From Gaiellasilicea sp033857955 (GTDB lineage: Bacteria > Actinomycetota > Thermoleophilia > Gaiellales > Gaiellaceae), in NCBI GenBank assembly GCA_033857955.1, contig JAWVCW010000019.1:1-64000 (forward strand): a stretch of DNA of 64,000 nt. The letters are read 5' to 3'. The position numbers were made by a program, and so were the translations under genes. The notes beneath the pieces were generated by a model. It did no database searches and was not told where the DNA came from. It saw nothing but the letters and a program-made list of their open reading frames with translations. Shown here one piece after another: positions 15,826 through 23,362 of this stretch (position 1 is its first letter; each line of letters starts with the position of its first letter).

Positions 15826-16988
15826 GCCGGGCGGTCGTCATCTCCGCGGTGCGGACGCCGGTCGGGCGGTACGGGGGAGGCCTCGCGGGCGTCCGGCCCG
15901 ACGACCTTGCGGCGATCGCCGTCGCGGCGGCGGTCGAGCGCGCGGGCGTCGACGCGGCGGAGATCGAGGACGTCTATCTGGGCTGCGCGAACCAGGCGGG
16001 CGAGGACAACCGCAACGTAGCCCGGATGGCGGCGCTCCTTGCAGGGCTCCCCGACTCGGTCGCGGGCGTCACGGTGAACCGGCTTTGCGCCTCGGGTCTC
16101 TCGGCCGTCCTCGGCGCCTGCCACGCGATCGCCGCCGGCGACGGCGACCTCTTCGTGGCGGGCGGAGTCGAGTCGATGAGCCGCGCGCCGCTCGTGACCG
16201 CGAAGCCGGACGCCGCCTATCCGCGTGGGGATCGGACGATGTACGACTCGACCCTCGGCTGGCGCTTTCCGAATCCGGCCCTGGAGGCGAAGTTCCCGCT
16301 CGAGACGATGGGCGAGACGGGCGAGAACGTCGCCGAGCGCTGGGCCGTCTCCCGCGAGGACCAGGACGCGTTCGCCCTCCGCTCCCAGCAGCGTTGGGCG
16401 GCGGCGGACTTCTCGGACGAGCTCGTCCCTGCGTGCGGGCTCGAGCGCGACGAGCACCCGCGGCCGGAGACGAGCGCCGAGAAGCTCGCGGGCCTGAAGC
16501 CCGTCTTCCGCAAGGATGGGACTGTCACGGCGGGCAACTCGAGCGGGCTGAACGACGGCGCCGCGGCGCTCGTGATCGCCTCCGAGGAGAAGGCGCGCTT
16601 GCTCGCAGTCGAACCCCTCGGCGCCTTCGTCGCAAGCGCGGTGGCCGGCGTCGACCCGCGGGTGATGGGGATCGGACCTGTGCCGGCCGTGCGCAAGCTG
16701 CTCGAGCGAGCCGGGATCGGGGTCGGCGACCTCGACCTGGTCGAGCTGAACGAGGCGTTCGCCTCGCAGAGCCTCGCGGTCGTCCGCGAGCTCGGGCTCG
16801 ACGAGGAGAAGGTGAATGTGAACGGCGGCGCGATTGCCATCGGCCATCCGCTCGGGATGAGCGGCGCTCGTCTCGTCGTCACGTTGCTGCACGAGCTCCG
16901 GCGGCGCGGCGGCCGCTACGGCGTGGCCACGATGTGCGTCGGCGTCGGCCAGGGGCAGGCGGCGCTGTTCGAGCGGTCGCGCGACTAG
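15822..16988 (+). CDS. Acetyl-CoA C-acyltransferase (thiolase)
   Basis: A 388-residue thiolase that cleaves or forms 3-oxoacyl-CoA. The acylated cysteine is in NRLCASGLSAV (residue about 87), the histidine in NGGAIAIGHPLGMSGAR, and the second cysteine in TMCVGVGQGQA. The region SREDQDAFALRSQQRW is typical of PaaJ/PcaF-like thiolases, so it may serve phenylacetate or 3-oxoadipyl-CoA degradation together with the paa genes at 30-37 kb (inference). It starts at GTG 15822 by overlap with the DUF1272 gene. Confidence 0.93.
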   Translation: MSRAVVISAVRTPVGRYGGGLAGVRPDDLAAIAVAAAVERAGVDAAEIEDVYLGCANQAGEDNRNVARMAALLAGLPDSVAGVTVNRLCASGLSAVLGACHAIAAGDGDLFVAGGVESMSRAPLVTAKPDAAYPRGDRTMYDSTLGWRFPNPALEAKFPLETMGETGENVAERWAVSREDQDAFALRSQQRWAAADFSDELVPACGLERDEHPRPETSAEKLAGLKPVFRKDGTVTAGNSSGLNDGAAALVIASEEKARLLAVEPLGAFVASAVAGVDPRVMGIGPVPAVRKLLERAGIGVGDLDLVELNEAFASQSLAVVRELGLDEEKVNVNGGAIAIGHPLGMSGARLVVTLLHELRRRGGRYGVATMCVGVGQGQAALFERSRD

Positions 16989-16991
16989 GAT
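16986..16991 (+). promoter_or_regulatory. -10 box TAGGAT overlapping the thiolase stop
   Basis: The thiolase TAG stop supplies the first three bases of TAGGAT, which is followed by CCTGCC and the GTG start of the aldehyde dehydrogenase. The pattern implies a separate leaderless transcript. Confidence 0.5.
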
Positions 16992-16997
16992 CCTGCC

Positions 16998-18455
16998 GTG
17001 GCCGTTGCGACGCGTGAGTACGGGCTGTTCATCAACGGCGAGATCGTGGAGGGCTCGTCGTCCCGCGACCTCGTCGAGCCGGCGTCCGGCGATCCGTTCG
17101 GCACCGCGCAGCTGGCCGGCGAAGGAGAGATCGACCGTGCGGTCGAGGCGGCACGCGCCTCGCTCGCCGGCGACTGGGGCAAGACGCCCGCCAACGAGCG
17201 CTCCCGTCTCCTGCACGCGCTCGCGGACGCCCTCGCCGCCAACCGTAAGGAGCTCACGGAGCTCGAGTCGCGCAACGTCGGCAAGGCGATCTCCTCGACG
17301 AAGGCGGAGCTCTTCGGGGCGGTGGAGCACTTCCGCTTCTACGCCTCGGCGATCGCGACGATCGCCGGCCGCTCGAATCCGATCGGCGGTTCGATTCTCT
17401 CGTACACGCTGAAGGAGCCGGTAGGCGTCGCGGGCCAGATCGTCCCGTGGAACTACCCGCTGCTGATGACCACCTGGAAGCTCGCGCCGGCGCTCGCGGC
17501 CGGGTGCGCTGTTGTTCTCAAGCCCGACCCGCAGACGCCCGCGACGGCGCTTCGGCTGGCGGAGCTCGCGGCCGAGGTCGGCTTCCCGGCTGGAGCGGTC
17601 AACATCGTCCCGGGCGACGGCCCGACGACCGGCGCCTACCTCGTCCGCCATCCAGGGGTGGACAAGGTCGCCTTCACGGGCTCGACCAAGACCGGCGGCG
17701 AGATCATGCGGCTCTGCTCGGAGCCGATCAAGCGGCTGACGTTGGAGCTCGGCGGCAAGAGCCCGAACATCGTCTTCGCGGACGCCGACCTCGACTCGGC
17801 GATCCCGAGCGCGGTCTGGTCGATCTACTACTCGGCCGGTCAGAGCTGCGAGGCCCGTTCGCGCGTTCTCGTCGAGAAGACGCTCTACGACGACTTCGTG
17901 AGCGCGTTCACGGAGAAGGCAGGTCAGCTGAAGATGGGCGACCCGCTCGACGCCGAGACGCAGATGGGCTCGCTGATCTCGCAGGCGCACCAGGAGCGCG
18001 TGCACTCGTTCGTCGAGGGCGCTCGGGGTGAGGGCGCCGAGGTGGTGCTCGGCGGCGAGCCGGGGGAGCACGCGTTCTATCCCCCGACCGTTGTTGCCGG
18101 AGTGGACAACGCGATGGCAATCGCTCAGGAGGAGGTCTTCGGCCCGGTGGTCACGATCATCCCGTTCGAGGACGAGAAGGACGCGATCCGGATCGCCAAC
18201 GACGTCAAGTACGGGCTGATGGCGTCTGTCTGGACGGGGGATCCGGCGAAGGGACACCGGCTCGCGAGCCGGATCAAGGCCGGCACCGTCGGGATCAACG
18301 TGCCGTACACGGCCTTTCCCGGCCTGCCGTTCGGCGGCTACAAGCAATCCGGCTTCGGGCGGGAGCTCGGAGTCGAGACGCTCGACCTCTACCTGGAGAC
18401 GAAGAGCGTCACCGTGAACACCGGCTCAAGGCCGATCAACCCCTTCGGGCTGTAG
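16998..18455 (+). CDS. NAD(P)-dependent aldehyde dehydrogenase
   Basis: A 485-residue class-1/2-like aldehyde dehydrogenase, closest in wording to betaine-aldehyde/aminoaldehyde dehydrogenases. Active-site glutamate is in LTLELGGKSPNIV, the nucleophilic cysteine in SAGQSCEARSR, and the cofactor motif in FTGSTKTGGEI. IVPWNYPLLMTTWK is the conserved substrate/cofactor block. It is full length and cytosolic. The substrate could be an aromatic aldehyde or aminoaldehyde and is not determined by sequence. Confidence 0.93.
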   Translation: MAVATREYGLFINGEIVEGSSSRDLVEPASGDPFGTAQLAGEGEIDRAVEAARASLAGDWGKTPANERSRLLHALADALAANRKELTELESRNVGKAISSTKAELFGAVEHFRFYASAIATIAGRSNPIGGSILSYTLKEPVGVAGQIVPWNYPLLMTTWKLAPALAAGCAVVLKPDPQTPATALRLAELAAEVGFPAGAVNIVPGDGPTTGAYLVRHPGVDKVAFTGSTKTGGEIMRLCSEPIKRLTLELGGKSPNIVFADADLDSAIPSAVWSIYYSAGQSCEARSRVLVEKTLYDDFVSAFTEKAGQLKMGDPLDAETQMGSLISQAHQERVHSFVEGARGEGAEVVLGGEPGEHAFYPPTVVAGVDNAMAIAQEEVFGPVVTIIPFEDEKDAIRIANDVKYGLMASVWTGDPAKGHRLASRIKAGTVGINVPYTAFPGLPFGGYKQSGFGRELGVETLDLYLETKSVTVNTGSRPINPFGL

Positions 18456-18553
18456 AGCGGCTCGACCGCACCGCTCCGCGCTACCGGTGGGCGGTTCTGG
18501 CCGCCGGCGCTGCCGCGCAGGCGGGCTTCTCGACGATCTCGTTCGCGGTCGCC

Positions 18554-19630
18554 GTGCTCGCGCCGGCCCTCCGCGAGCGCTACGACCTGAGCCTGACCGA
18601 GATCGGCGTCGTCCTCTCGGCGGAGTGGATCGGGCTCACGTTCTCGATGCTGCCGTGGGGATACGCCGCGGACCGGTTCGGCGAGCGCGTGACACTGGCC
18701 GTAGGCCTCCTCGCCTGCTCGGGCTTCCTCGCGGGGGCGGCGTTCGCTCCGGACTTCGGCACCCTCGTCGCGATGCTCACGCTCGCCGGCGTCGCGGGCG
18801 GGAGCGTGCAGTCGGGCAGCGGGCGGGCGGTGATGCAGTGGTTCGGGGCGCACGAGCGTGGGCTGGCGCTCGGCGTTCGACAGACCGCCGTGCCGTTCGG
18901 CGGCTTCGTCGTGGCGATCGTCCTCCCGCTGCTCGACAGTACCCGCGCGGGATTTCTCTTCCTCTCGGGATTCGTCCTCGCAGGCGCGATCGTGGGCGCC
19001 GTCGTGCTGCGGTCGCGACCCGACGCCGAGCTCCACGAATCGGCCGACATCGAGGCCACGCTCCGCGACCGTCGGCTCCTGCTCGTCTGCGCCGTCAGCG
19101 GCGTGTACGTCGTGGCGCAGGTCGTGATGATGGGCTTCCTCGTCCTCTTCCTCCACGACGACAGGGGCTTCTCCACCGGCGCGGCGGCGGCCGCGCTCGC
19201 CGTCTCGCAGGTTGCCGCTGCGGCGCTACGCATAGCCGTTGGGCGCTGGTCCGACGTCGTGGGCTCGCGGGTGCGGCCGCTGCGGATCGTCGGGACGACG
19301 ATGGCCGTCTCGATCGCGCTCGTCGTCGTCACGGCGAGCGCAGCCGGCTGGCTCGCAGCTGTCGCCGTCGTGATCGCGACAGCCGTCTCGATGGCCTGGA
19401 ACGGCCTCTCGTTCACGATCGCAGCCGAGCTCGGCGGACGCCGGAGTGGTGCCGCGATCGGCCTCCAGCAGACCGTCCTGGCGGCCAGCGGCGTCGGCGC
19501 TCCGGTCGCGTTCGCGGCCCTCGTCTCGTGGACCTCCTGGCAGGCGGCGTTTGCGGTGGCGGCGCTGTTCCCGCTTGCGGGCCGTCTGCTCCTCCAGCGG
19601 TTCGACGAACCCCAGACCCGACGGGCATAG
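18554..19630 (+). CDS. MFS transporter, start uncertain
   Basis: A major facilitator superfamily permease with at least 11 hydrophobic helices and the loop motif GYAADRFGERV after helix 2. The first conventional start, GTG 18554, lies inside the expected first helix. The same frame stays open back past the previous stop and encodes RYRWAVLAAGAAAQAGFST, a typical helix 1, but without ATG, GTG or TTG. The true start may be a non-standard codon between 18455 and 18554 (for example CTG 18497). Substrate unknown; the neighbour is an amidohydrolase of the allantoate type. Confidence 0.82.
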   Translation: MLAPALRERYDLSLTEIGVVLSAEWIGLTFSMLPWGYAADRFGERVTLAVGLLACSGFLAGAAFAPDFGTLVAMLTLAGVAGGSVQSGSGRAVMQWFGAHERGLALGVRQTAVPFGGFVVAIVLPLLDSTRAGFLFLSGFVLAGAIVGAVVLRSRPDAELHESADIEATLRDRRLLLVCAVSGVYVVAQVVMMGFLVLFLHDDRGFSTGAAAAALAVSQVAAAALRIAVGRWSDVVGSRVRPLRIVGTTMAVSIALVVVTASAAGWLAAVAVVIATAVSMAWNGLSFTIAAELGGRRSGAAIGLQQTVLAASGVGAPVAFAALVSWTSWQAAFAVAALFPLAGRLLLQRFDEPQTRRA

Positions 19631-19633
19631 AGT
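19628..19633 (+). promoter_or_regulatory. -10 box TAGAGT overlapping the MFS stop
   Basis: The MFS TAG stop starts the hexamer TAGAGT; 7 nt later is the GTG of the amidohydrolase. No Shine-Dalgarno sequence is present. Confidence 0.45.
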
Positions 19634-19640
19634 TGCGCGC

Positions 19641-20642
19641 GTGAGAGTCCTCGAGCGTCTCGAGCAGCTGGCCGCGATCGGCGACCGGGTCGGCTACTCG
19701 GCCGAGGAGGATCGTGCCCACGAGCTCGCCGCGGGCTGGTTCTGCGACGCAGGGCTCGAGGTCGAGGTCGACACCGCCGGCAACCTGATCGGGCGGAATC
19801 CGGGCGGCAGCCGTCAGGTCTGGACCGGCTCACATCTCGACACGGTCCCCGGTGCCGGACGGTTCGATGGAACGCTCGGCGTCGTCGCGGGGCTCGAGGC
19901 GGTCGAGGCGCTCGGCCTGCCGGGACTTGGAGTCGTGGTCTTTCGGGACGAGGAACGAGGCTGCGCCGGCAGCCGTGGCTGTACCGCCCTGCCTGACGCG
20001 TACGTCGAGCTGCACATCGAGCAGGGGCCGACGCTGCTTCGCGCCGACGCGCCGCTCGGAGTCGTCACGGCGATCGTCGGCTACGTCCGCGGCACCCGCA
20101 CGTTCACCGGCACGGCCGGTCACGCGGGGACGACGCCGATGGATGTACGGGAGGACGCCCTTGTCCAGGCGGCCGAGTTCGTTCTCCACGCGCGAGAGGT
20201 CGCACGCGGAATCGAGGGTGCCGTGGCCACCGTCGGCCAGGTCACCGTGGAGCCGGGCGGCACGAACGTGATCCCTGGCCGCGTCGTCGTCAGCGTCGAT
20301 GCCCGCGCTCCCGACGCCGACCGGCTCGACCGCCTTGCCGCCGCGCTCGAGATCGAGGAACCGGTGCGGACCGAGCCCTCGCCGATGGCGGAGGAGATCC
20401 GCGGTGCGTTGCGAGCCGAGGTGGAGGCGCTCCGCCTGCCGGTGCTCGAGCTTCCGTCGGGCGCCGGGCACGACGCCGGCATCCTCGCGTCGGCCGGCGT
20501 GCCGTCTGGGATGCTCTTCGTCCGCAGCCTGAACGGCGGCATCAGCCACAACCCGGACGAGCTCAGCTCTCCGGAGGACATCGCGCGCGCGCTCGCCGCC
20601 CTGACCGGCACGCTCGGTACGTTGGCCGCCGCAAGTGGCTAG
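19641..20642 (+). CDS. Zn-dependent amidase of the hydantoinase/carbamoylase (allantoate amidohydrolase) family
   Basis: A 333-residue M20-like metalloamidase. Metal ligands are visible in TGSHLDTVPGAGRFDGTLGV and in the FRDEERG segment (family EEG), plus ELHIEQGP; the lid-domain motif GTAGHAGTTPMD and the final SGAGHDAG are present. The protein is shorter than the usual 400 residues, mainly because the stretch between FRDEERG and YVELHIEQGP is condensed. Next to a purine cluster it is best read as allantoate amidohydrolase (allantoate to ureidoglycine or ureidoglycolate), but N-carbamoyl-amino-acid hydrolases look alike. Confidence 0.8.
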   Translation: MRVLERLEQLAAIGDRVGYSAEEDRAHELAAGWFCDAGLEVEVDTAGNLIGRNPGGSRQVWTGSHLDTVPGAGRFDGTLGVVAGLEAVEALGLPGLGVVVFRDEERGCAGSRGCTALPDAYVELHIEQGPTLLRADAPLGVVTAIVGYVRGTRTFTGTAGHAGTTPMDVREDALVQAAEFVLHAREVARGIEGAVATVGQVTVEPGGTNVIPGRVVVSVDARAPDADRLDRLAAALEIEEPVRTEPSPMAEEIRGALRAEVEALRLPVLELPSGAGHDAGILASAGVPSGMLFVRSLNGGISHNPDELSSPEDIARALAALTGTLGTLAAASG

Positions 20643-20806
20643 AACGTGGACTCTCCTGAGAGGAAAGCTGCGGTGCAAGTGAACACAGTTGTGACGCCCA
20701 GTGCCCATGCGTTCATCGAAAGGCAGAAAGGTGCGGTTACCGGGTAGGCGTACCAAGATGAAAGACATTGGCCGCGAAGGTTGGCTGAATCTGGGAGTGG
20801 GAAGCG

Positions 20807-21100
20807 GTGACGCTACGACAGGAGACAAAGCATCCGAAGAAGATTCAGTTGATAGGCCGTCAACGACTGGTTGAGATTGTCGGTGAGCGCTTCTACGGAA
20901 GCGCCGTGGGGTTCAGCGAGGGGGACGTCGCCCATCGCTTTGGCTATTACATCGTCGCCCGCAATGGGAAGTGGTGGTGGGGTCAGTACGCGTCGATCGT
21001 CGCGGAGGAGGATCTCGTACCTCTTCTCCAGTTGGCGTGGATGGAAGGAACCTTTCGTGAGGACTTCGAGATCCGCGCCGAGCCGACGTTTCGCGGATGA
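20807..21100 (+). CDS. Small hypothetical protein in an AT-richer patch
   Basis: A 97-residue protein (MTLRQETKHPKKIQLIGRQRL...) with several aromatic residues (NGKWWWGQY) and no recognised family. The gene and the 164 bp before it (20643-20806, no gene seen) have clearly lower GC, near 55%, and looser codon use than neighbouring genes, which suggests recent transfer. It starts at GTG 20807 after a GGGAGTGGGAAG purine run. Expression is uncertain. Confidence 0.5.
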   Translation: MTLRQETKHPKKIQLIGRQRLVEIVGERFYGSAVGFSEGDVAHRFGYYIVARNGKWWWGQYASIVAEEDLVPLLQLAWMEGTFREDFEIRAEPTFRG

Positions 21101-21129
21101 GTGGCTCGCGTCGCGGGTGCTGAGAGCAG

Positions 21130-21537
21130 CTAGTCCGCTCTAAACGAGATCGGCTGCGCACCCTCCCAGAGCGTCAGCCGTCCGAGTTCCTTCAGCTGCT
21201 CCTGGCCCTCGACGAGGGTGGCGAAGTGGTTCGCCCACAGGTGTCCCGCCTTGCTCGCGAAGGAGCAGTAGCCGTACGGGAAGAGCAGCTCGGTCTCGCT
21301 CTGGCCGCCCGGGTACAGCGCGAGCTCGCCCGGATGCGGGTAGCTCGTCGCGTTCTCAGGCCCGATGCCGAGGTCGCGGTCGCCCCACGGGATCCAGTTC
21401 GACTCGCCGCTCCAGCGGCAGTGGATGATCCGGTCGTCGAGCGGCAGCATCGCCTTGAAGGCCGCGATCGTCTTCGGTGCCAGCTCGTCCTCCCAGCGCG
21501 CGACGAAGCGCATCCCGGCTGCGGTGATCTCGAGCAC
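21130..21537 (-). CDS. DUF3830 family protein in the urate operon
   Basis: A 135-residue protein at the end of the leftward urate operon. The wording MRFVARWEDELAPKTIAAF, IIHCRWSGESNWIPW and ELALYPGGQSETELLFPYG fits DUF3830, a cyclophilin-like family of unknown function. It lies 9 bp after puuD. Its place suggests a role in handling a cyclic amide such as urate, HIU, OHCU or allantoin (inference). Confidence 0.75.
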   Translation of the reverse strand: MLEITAAGMRFVARWEDELAPKTIAAFKAMLPLDDRIIHCRWSGESNWIPWGDRDLGIGPENATSYPHPGELALYPGGQSETELLFPYGYCSFASKAGHLWANHFATLVEGQEQLKELGRLTLWEGAQPISFRAD

Positions 21538-21546
21538 GGCGTGACC

Positions 21547-22719
21547 CTACCCGTGGGCCGCAGCCCAGGTGACGAGCTGCTCGCGCTCGGAGTCCGTGAG
21601 CCCCGTGACGTTGCCGGGCGGCATCGCCCGCGACGAGACCATCACCTCGATCTGGCCGGCATACTGCTTCATCTGCGCAAGGCTCTCGAGCCGGACGCCG
21701 AGCGGCGCCGAGACGCCCGAGTGACAGGTGGCGCAACGCTCGCTGACAATGCTTCGCGCGGCAGCATCGGCGGGGACGTTCCCGACCGGCGCGTCCTCGG
21801 GGGCGAGCGCGAACGCGAGTGCGAACGCTCCGGCAGCGGCCGCGCCGAGAATCCACCACTCCCGCCGGCCGACGTGCCAGAGGTTGAAGAAGTGCCGGAT
21901 CGCCGCGACGAGCGCGAAGATCGCGAGCAGCACGAGCCACGCATGTCCGGCGCCGAACGCGAGCGGGAAGTGGCCCGCGAGCATCGTGAAGACGACGGGC
22001 AGCGTCAGGTAGTTGTTGTGGACCGACCGCTGCTTGGCTCTGAGGCCCGGCTCCGGATCCGGCTCGCGCCCCTGCTGCTTCGCCCGGACGAGCTCCCGGT
22101 GCGCCGGGATGATCACGAAGAAGACGTTCGCCGCCATGATCGTTCCGAGCATCGCGCCGACCTGGAGAAACGACGCCCGCGCAGCGAACAGCTGTCCCGC
22201 CGCGTAGGCCGCGAGGGTCACGAGCACGGCCACCGCGACCGCCACGAGATGGTCCGACTCGAGCAGACGGCACGCGGCGTCGTACCCGACCCAGGCGAGC
22301 GCGAGCCCGCCGGCCGAGATCGCAACCGCCTGCCAGGCGCTGAGGTCGGCGACTGCCGGATCGACGAGCCGCTTGTCCGCATCCAGCCAGTAGAGGACGA
22401 CGAGGAGCGCGAAGCCGGAGAGCCACGTCGTGTACGCCTCCCACTTGAACCAGTGGAGCTGCTCGGGCAGCTTCGGCGGTGCGATCTTGTACTTCTGCGA
22501 GTGGTAGAAGCCGCCCCCGTGCACGCCCCAGTACTCGCCCGCAACGCCGTTCGCCGCAGCCTCTGGGTCGGCAGGCGGCCGCAGCCCGAGATCGAGCCGG
22601 ATGAAGTAGAACGAGGCTCCGATCCACGCGATCCCCGCGACCACGTGCAGCATGCGCAGCACGAGGTCCGCGAGCTCTCTCAGGTAGTCCGCGTCCACCG
22701 GTTCCTCGCGATCGCGCAC
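21547..22719 (-). CDS. puuD: Urate hydroxylase PuuD with C-terminal cytochrome c domain
   Basis: A 390-residue membrane protein: about eight hydrophobic helices with conserved histidines (HVVAGIAWIGASFYFIRLD, HNNYLTLPVVFTML, HFFNLWHVG), then a C-terminal haem c domain with CATCH near residue 334. PuuD oxidises urate to 5-hydroxyisourate at the membrane and passes electrons to the respiratory chain instead of making peroxide. The start GTG overlaps the OHCU decarboxylase by 40 bp, so a downstream GTG is possible. The next two steps of the pathway are encoded just upstream in the same operon. Confidence 0.9.
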   Translation of the reverse strand: MRDREEPVDADYLRELADLVLRMLHVVAGIAWIGASFYFIRLDLGLRPPADPEAAANGVAGEYWGVHGGGFYHSQKYKIAPPKLPEQLHWFKWEAYTTWLSGFALLVVLYWLDADKRLVDPAVADLSAWQAVAISAGGLALAWVGYDAACRLLESDHLVAVAVAVLVTLAAYAAGQLFAARASFLQVGAMLGTIMAANVFFVIIPAHRELVRAKQQGREPDPEPGLRAKQRSVHNNYLTLPVVFTMLAGHFPLAFGAGHAWLVLLAIFALVAAIRHFFNLWHVGRREWWILGAAAAGAFALAFALAPEDAPVGNVPADAAARSIVSERCATCHSGVSAPLGVRLESLAQMKQYAGQIEVMVSSRAMPPGNVTGLTDSEREQLVTWAAAHG

Positions 22720-23099
22720 AGCTCGCGCAATCCCGTCTCGAGCTCCTCGGCGCGCTCGCGCTCGAGCCGCTCGCGCAGCACGGGCAGGAGCTCGGCGCGC
22801 GTGCGCCCGTTCACGAAGACCACGAACGCGAACCCGAAGCGTTGCTCGTAGGCCTCGTTCAGGCGCGCGAGCTCCTCCAGCACGTCCGGCTCGGCCCCCC
22901 GCTGTTCCTCGGAGGGCTCGCCGATCCGCGGATGGGTCGCGAGCGCGGCGGCCTGATCGGCCTCGGGCAGCGCGAGCGCCACGTCCTCGGCGACCGCGAG
23001 TGGGTCCTCGCGTGCGGCCAGCTCCTCGACGAGTTGCGTCCGCCCGGAGAAGAGCGGCGTCAGCTCGGCGGTGCTCAGCTGCCTCGGTAGCTCGCGCAC
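22680..23099 (-). CDS. OHCU decarboxylase
   Basis: A 139-residue 2-oxo-4-hydroxy-4-carboxy-5-ureidoimidazoline decarboxylase, making S-allantoin. The family wording is clear: the catalytic histidine in ATHPRIGEPSEEQ, then LARLNEAYEQRFGFAFVVFVNGRTRAELLP. The start is taken as GTG 23099, which overlaps the HIU hydrolase end by 25 bp; the frame is open further upstream but then runs through that gene. It lies between HIU hydrolase and PuuD, in reaction order. Confidence 0.9.
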   Translation of the reverse strand: MRELPRQLSTAELTPLFSGRTQLVEELAAREDPLAVAEDVALALPEADQAAALATHPRIGEPSEEQRGAEPDVLEELARLNEAYEQRFGFAFVVFVNGRTRAELLPVLRERLERERAEELETGLRELCAIARNRWTRTT

Positions 23100-23362
23100 G
23101 AGTAGGGCGCCACGAGGAGCGGGACGTGATAGTGGCCCTCGCCCAGGTCGACCTCGAGCTCGACGCGCTTGAAGAACGGTGAGGGCGGGTGGAAGACGAG
23201 CCTGTACGTGCCCGGGTCGAGGTTGTCCGCGAGCCGTGCCCGGCCGTCGTCGTCGGTGCGTGTCTCGGCCAGGAACATGTCCCCGCGGTAGAGGACGATC
23301 AGCACACCGCCGGCGGGTCGTCCGGTTCCGGTGTCGAGCACGTGGGTCGACAGCGAGGTCAC
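23075..23362 (-). CDS. 5-hydroxyisourate hydrolase (transthyretin-like)
   Basis: A 95-residue homotetrameric hydrolase that opens 5-hydroxyisourate to OHCU. It shows the complete set of family motifs: LSTHVLDT at the start (active-site histidine), DDDGRARL in the middle and the invariant C-terminus SYRGS. It is ATGA-coupled to the 8-oxoguanine deaminase upstream and overlaps the OHCU decarboxylase downstream. Confidence 0.95.
   Translation of the reverse strand: MTSLSTHVLDTGTGRPAGGVLIVLYRGDMFLAETRTDDDGRARLADNLDPGTYRLVFHPPSPFFKRVELEVDLGEGHYHVPLLVAPYSCASYRGS

Noticed and set aside
15723..18347. An 874-codon minus-strand frame opposite thiolase and aldehyde dehydrogenase
   Set aside because: Shadow frame; both plus-strand genes have complete catalytic motifs.
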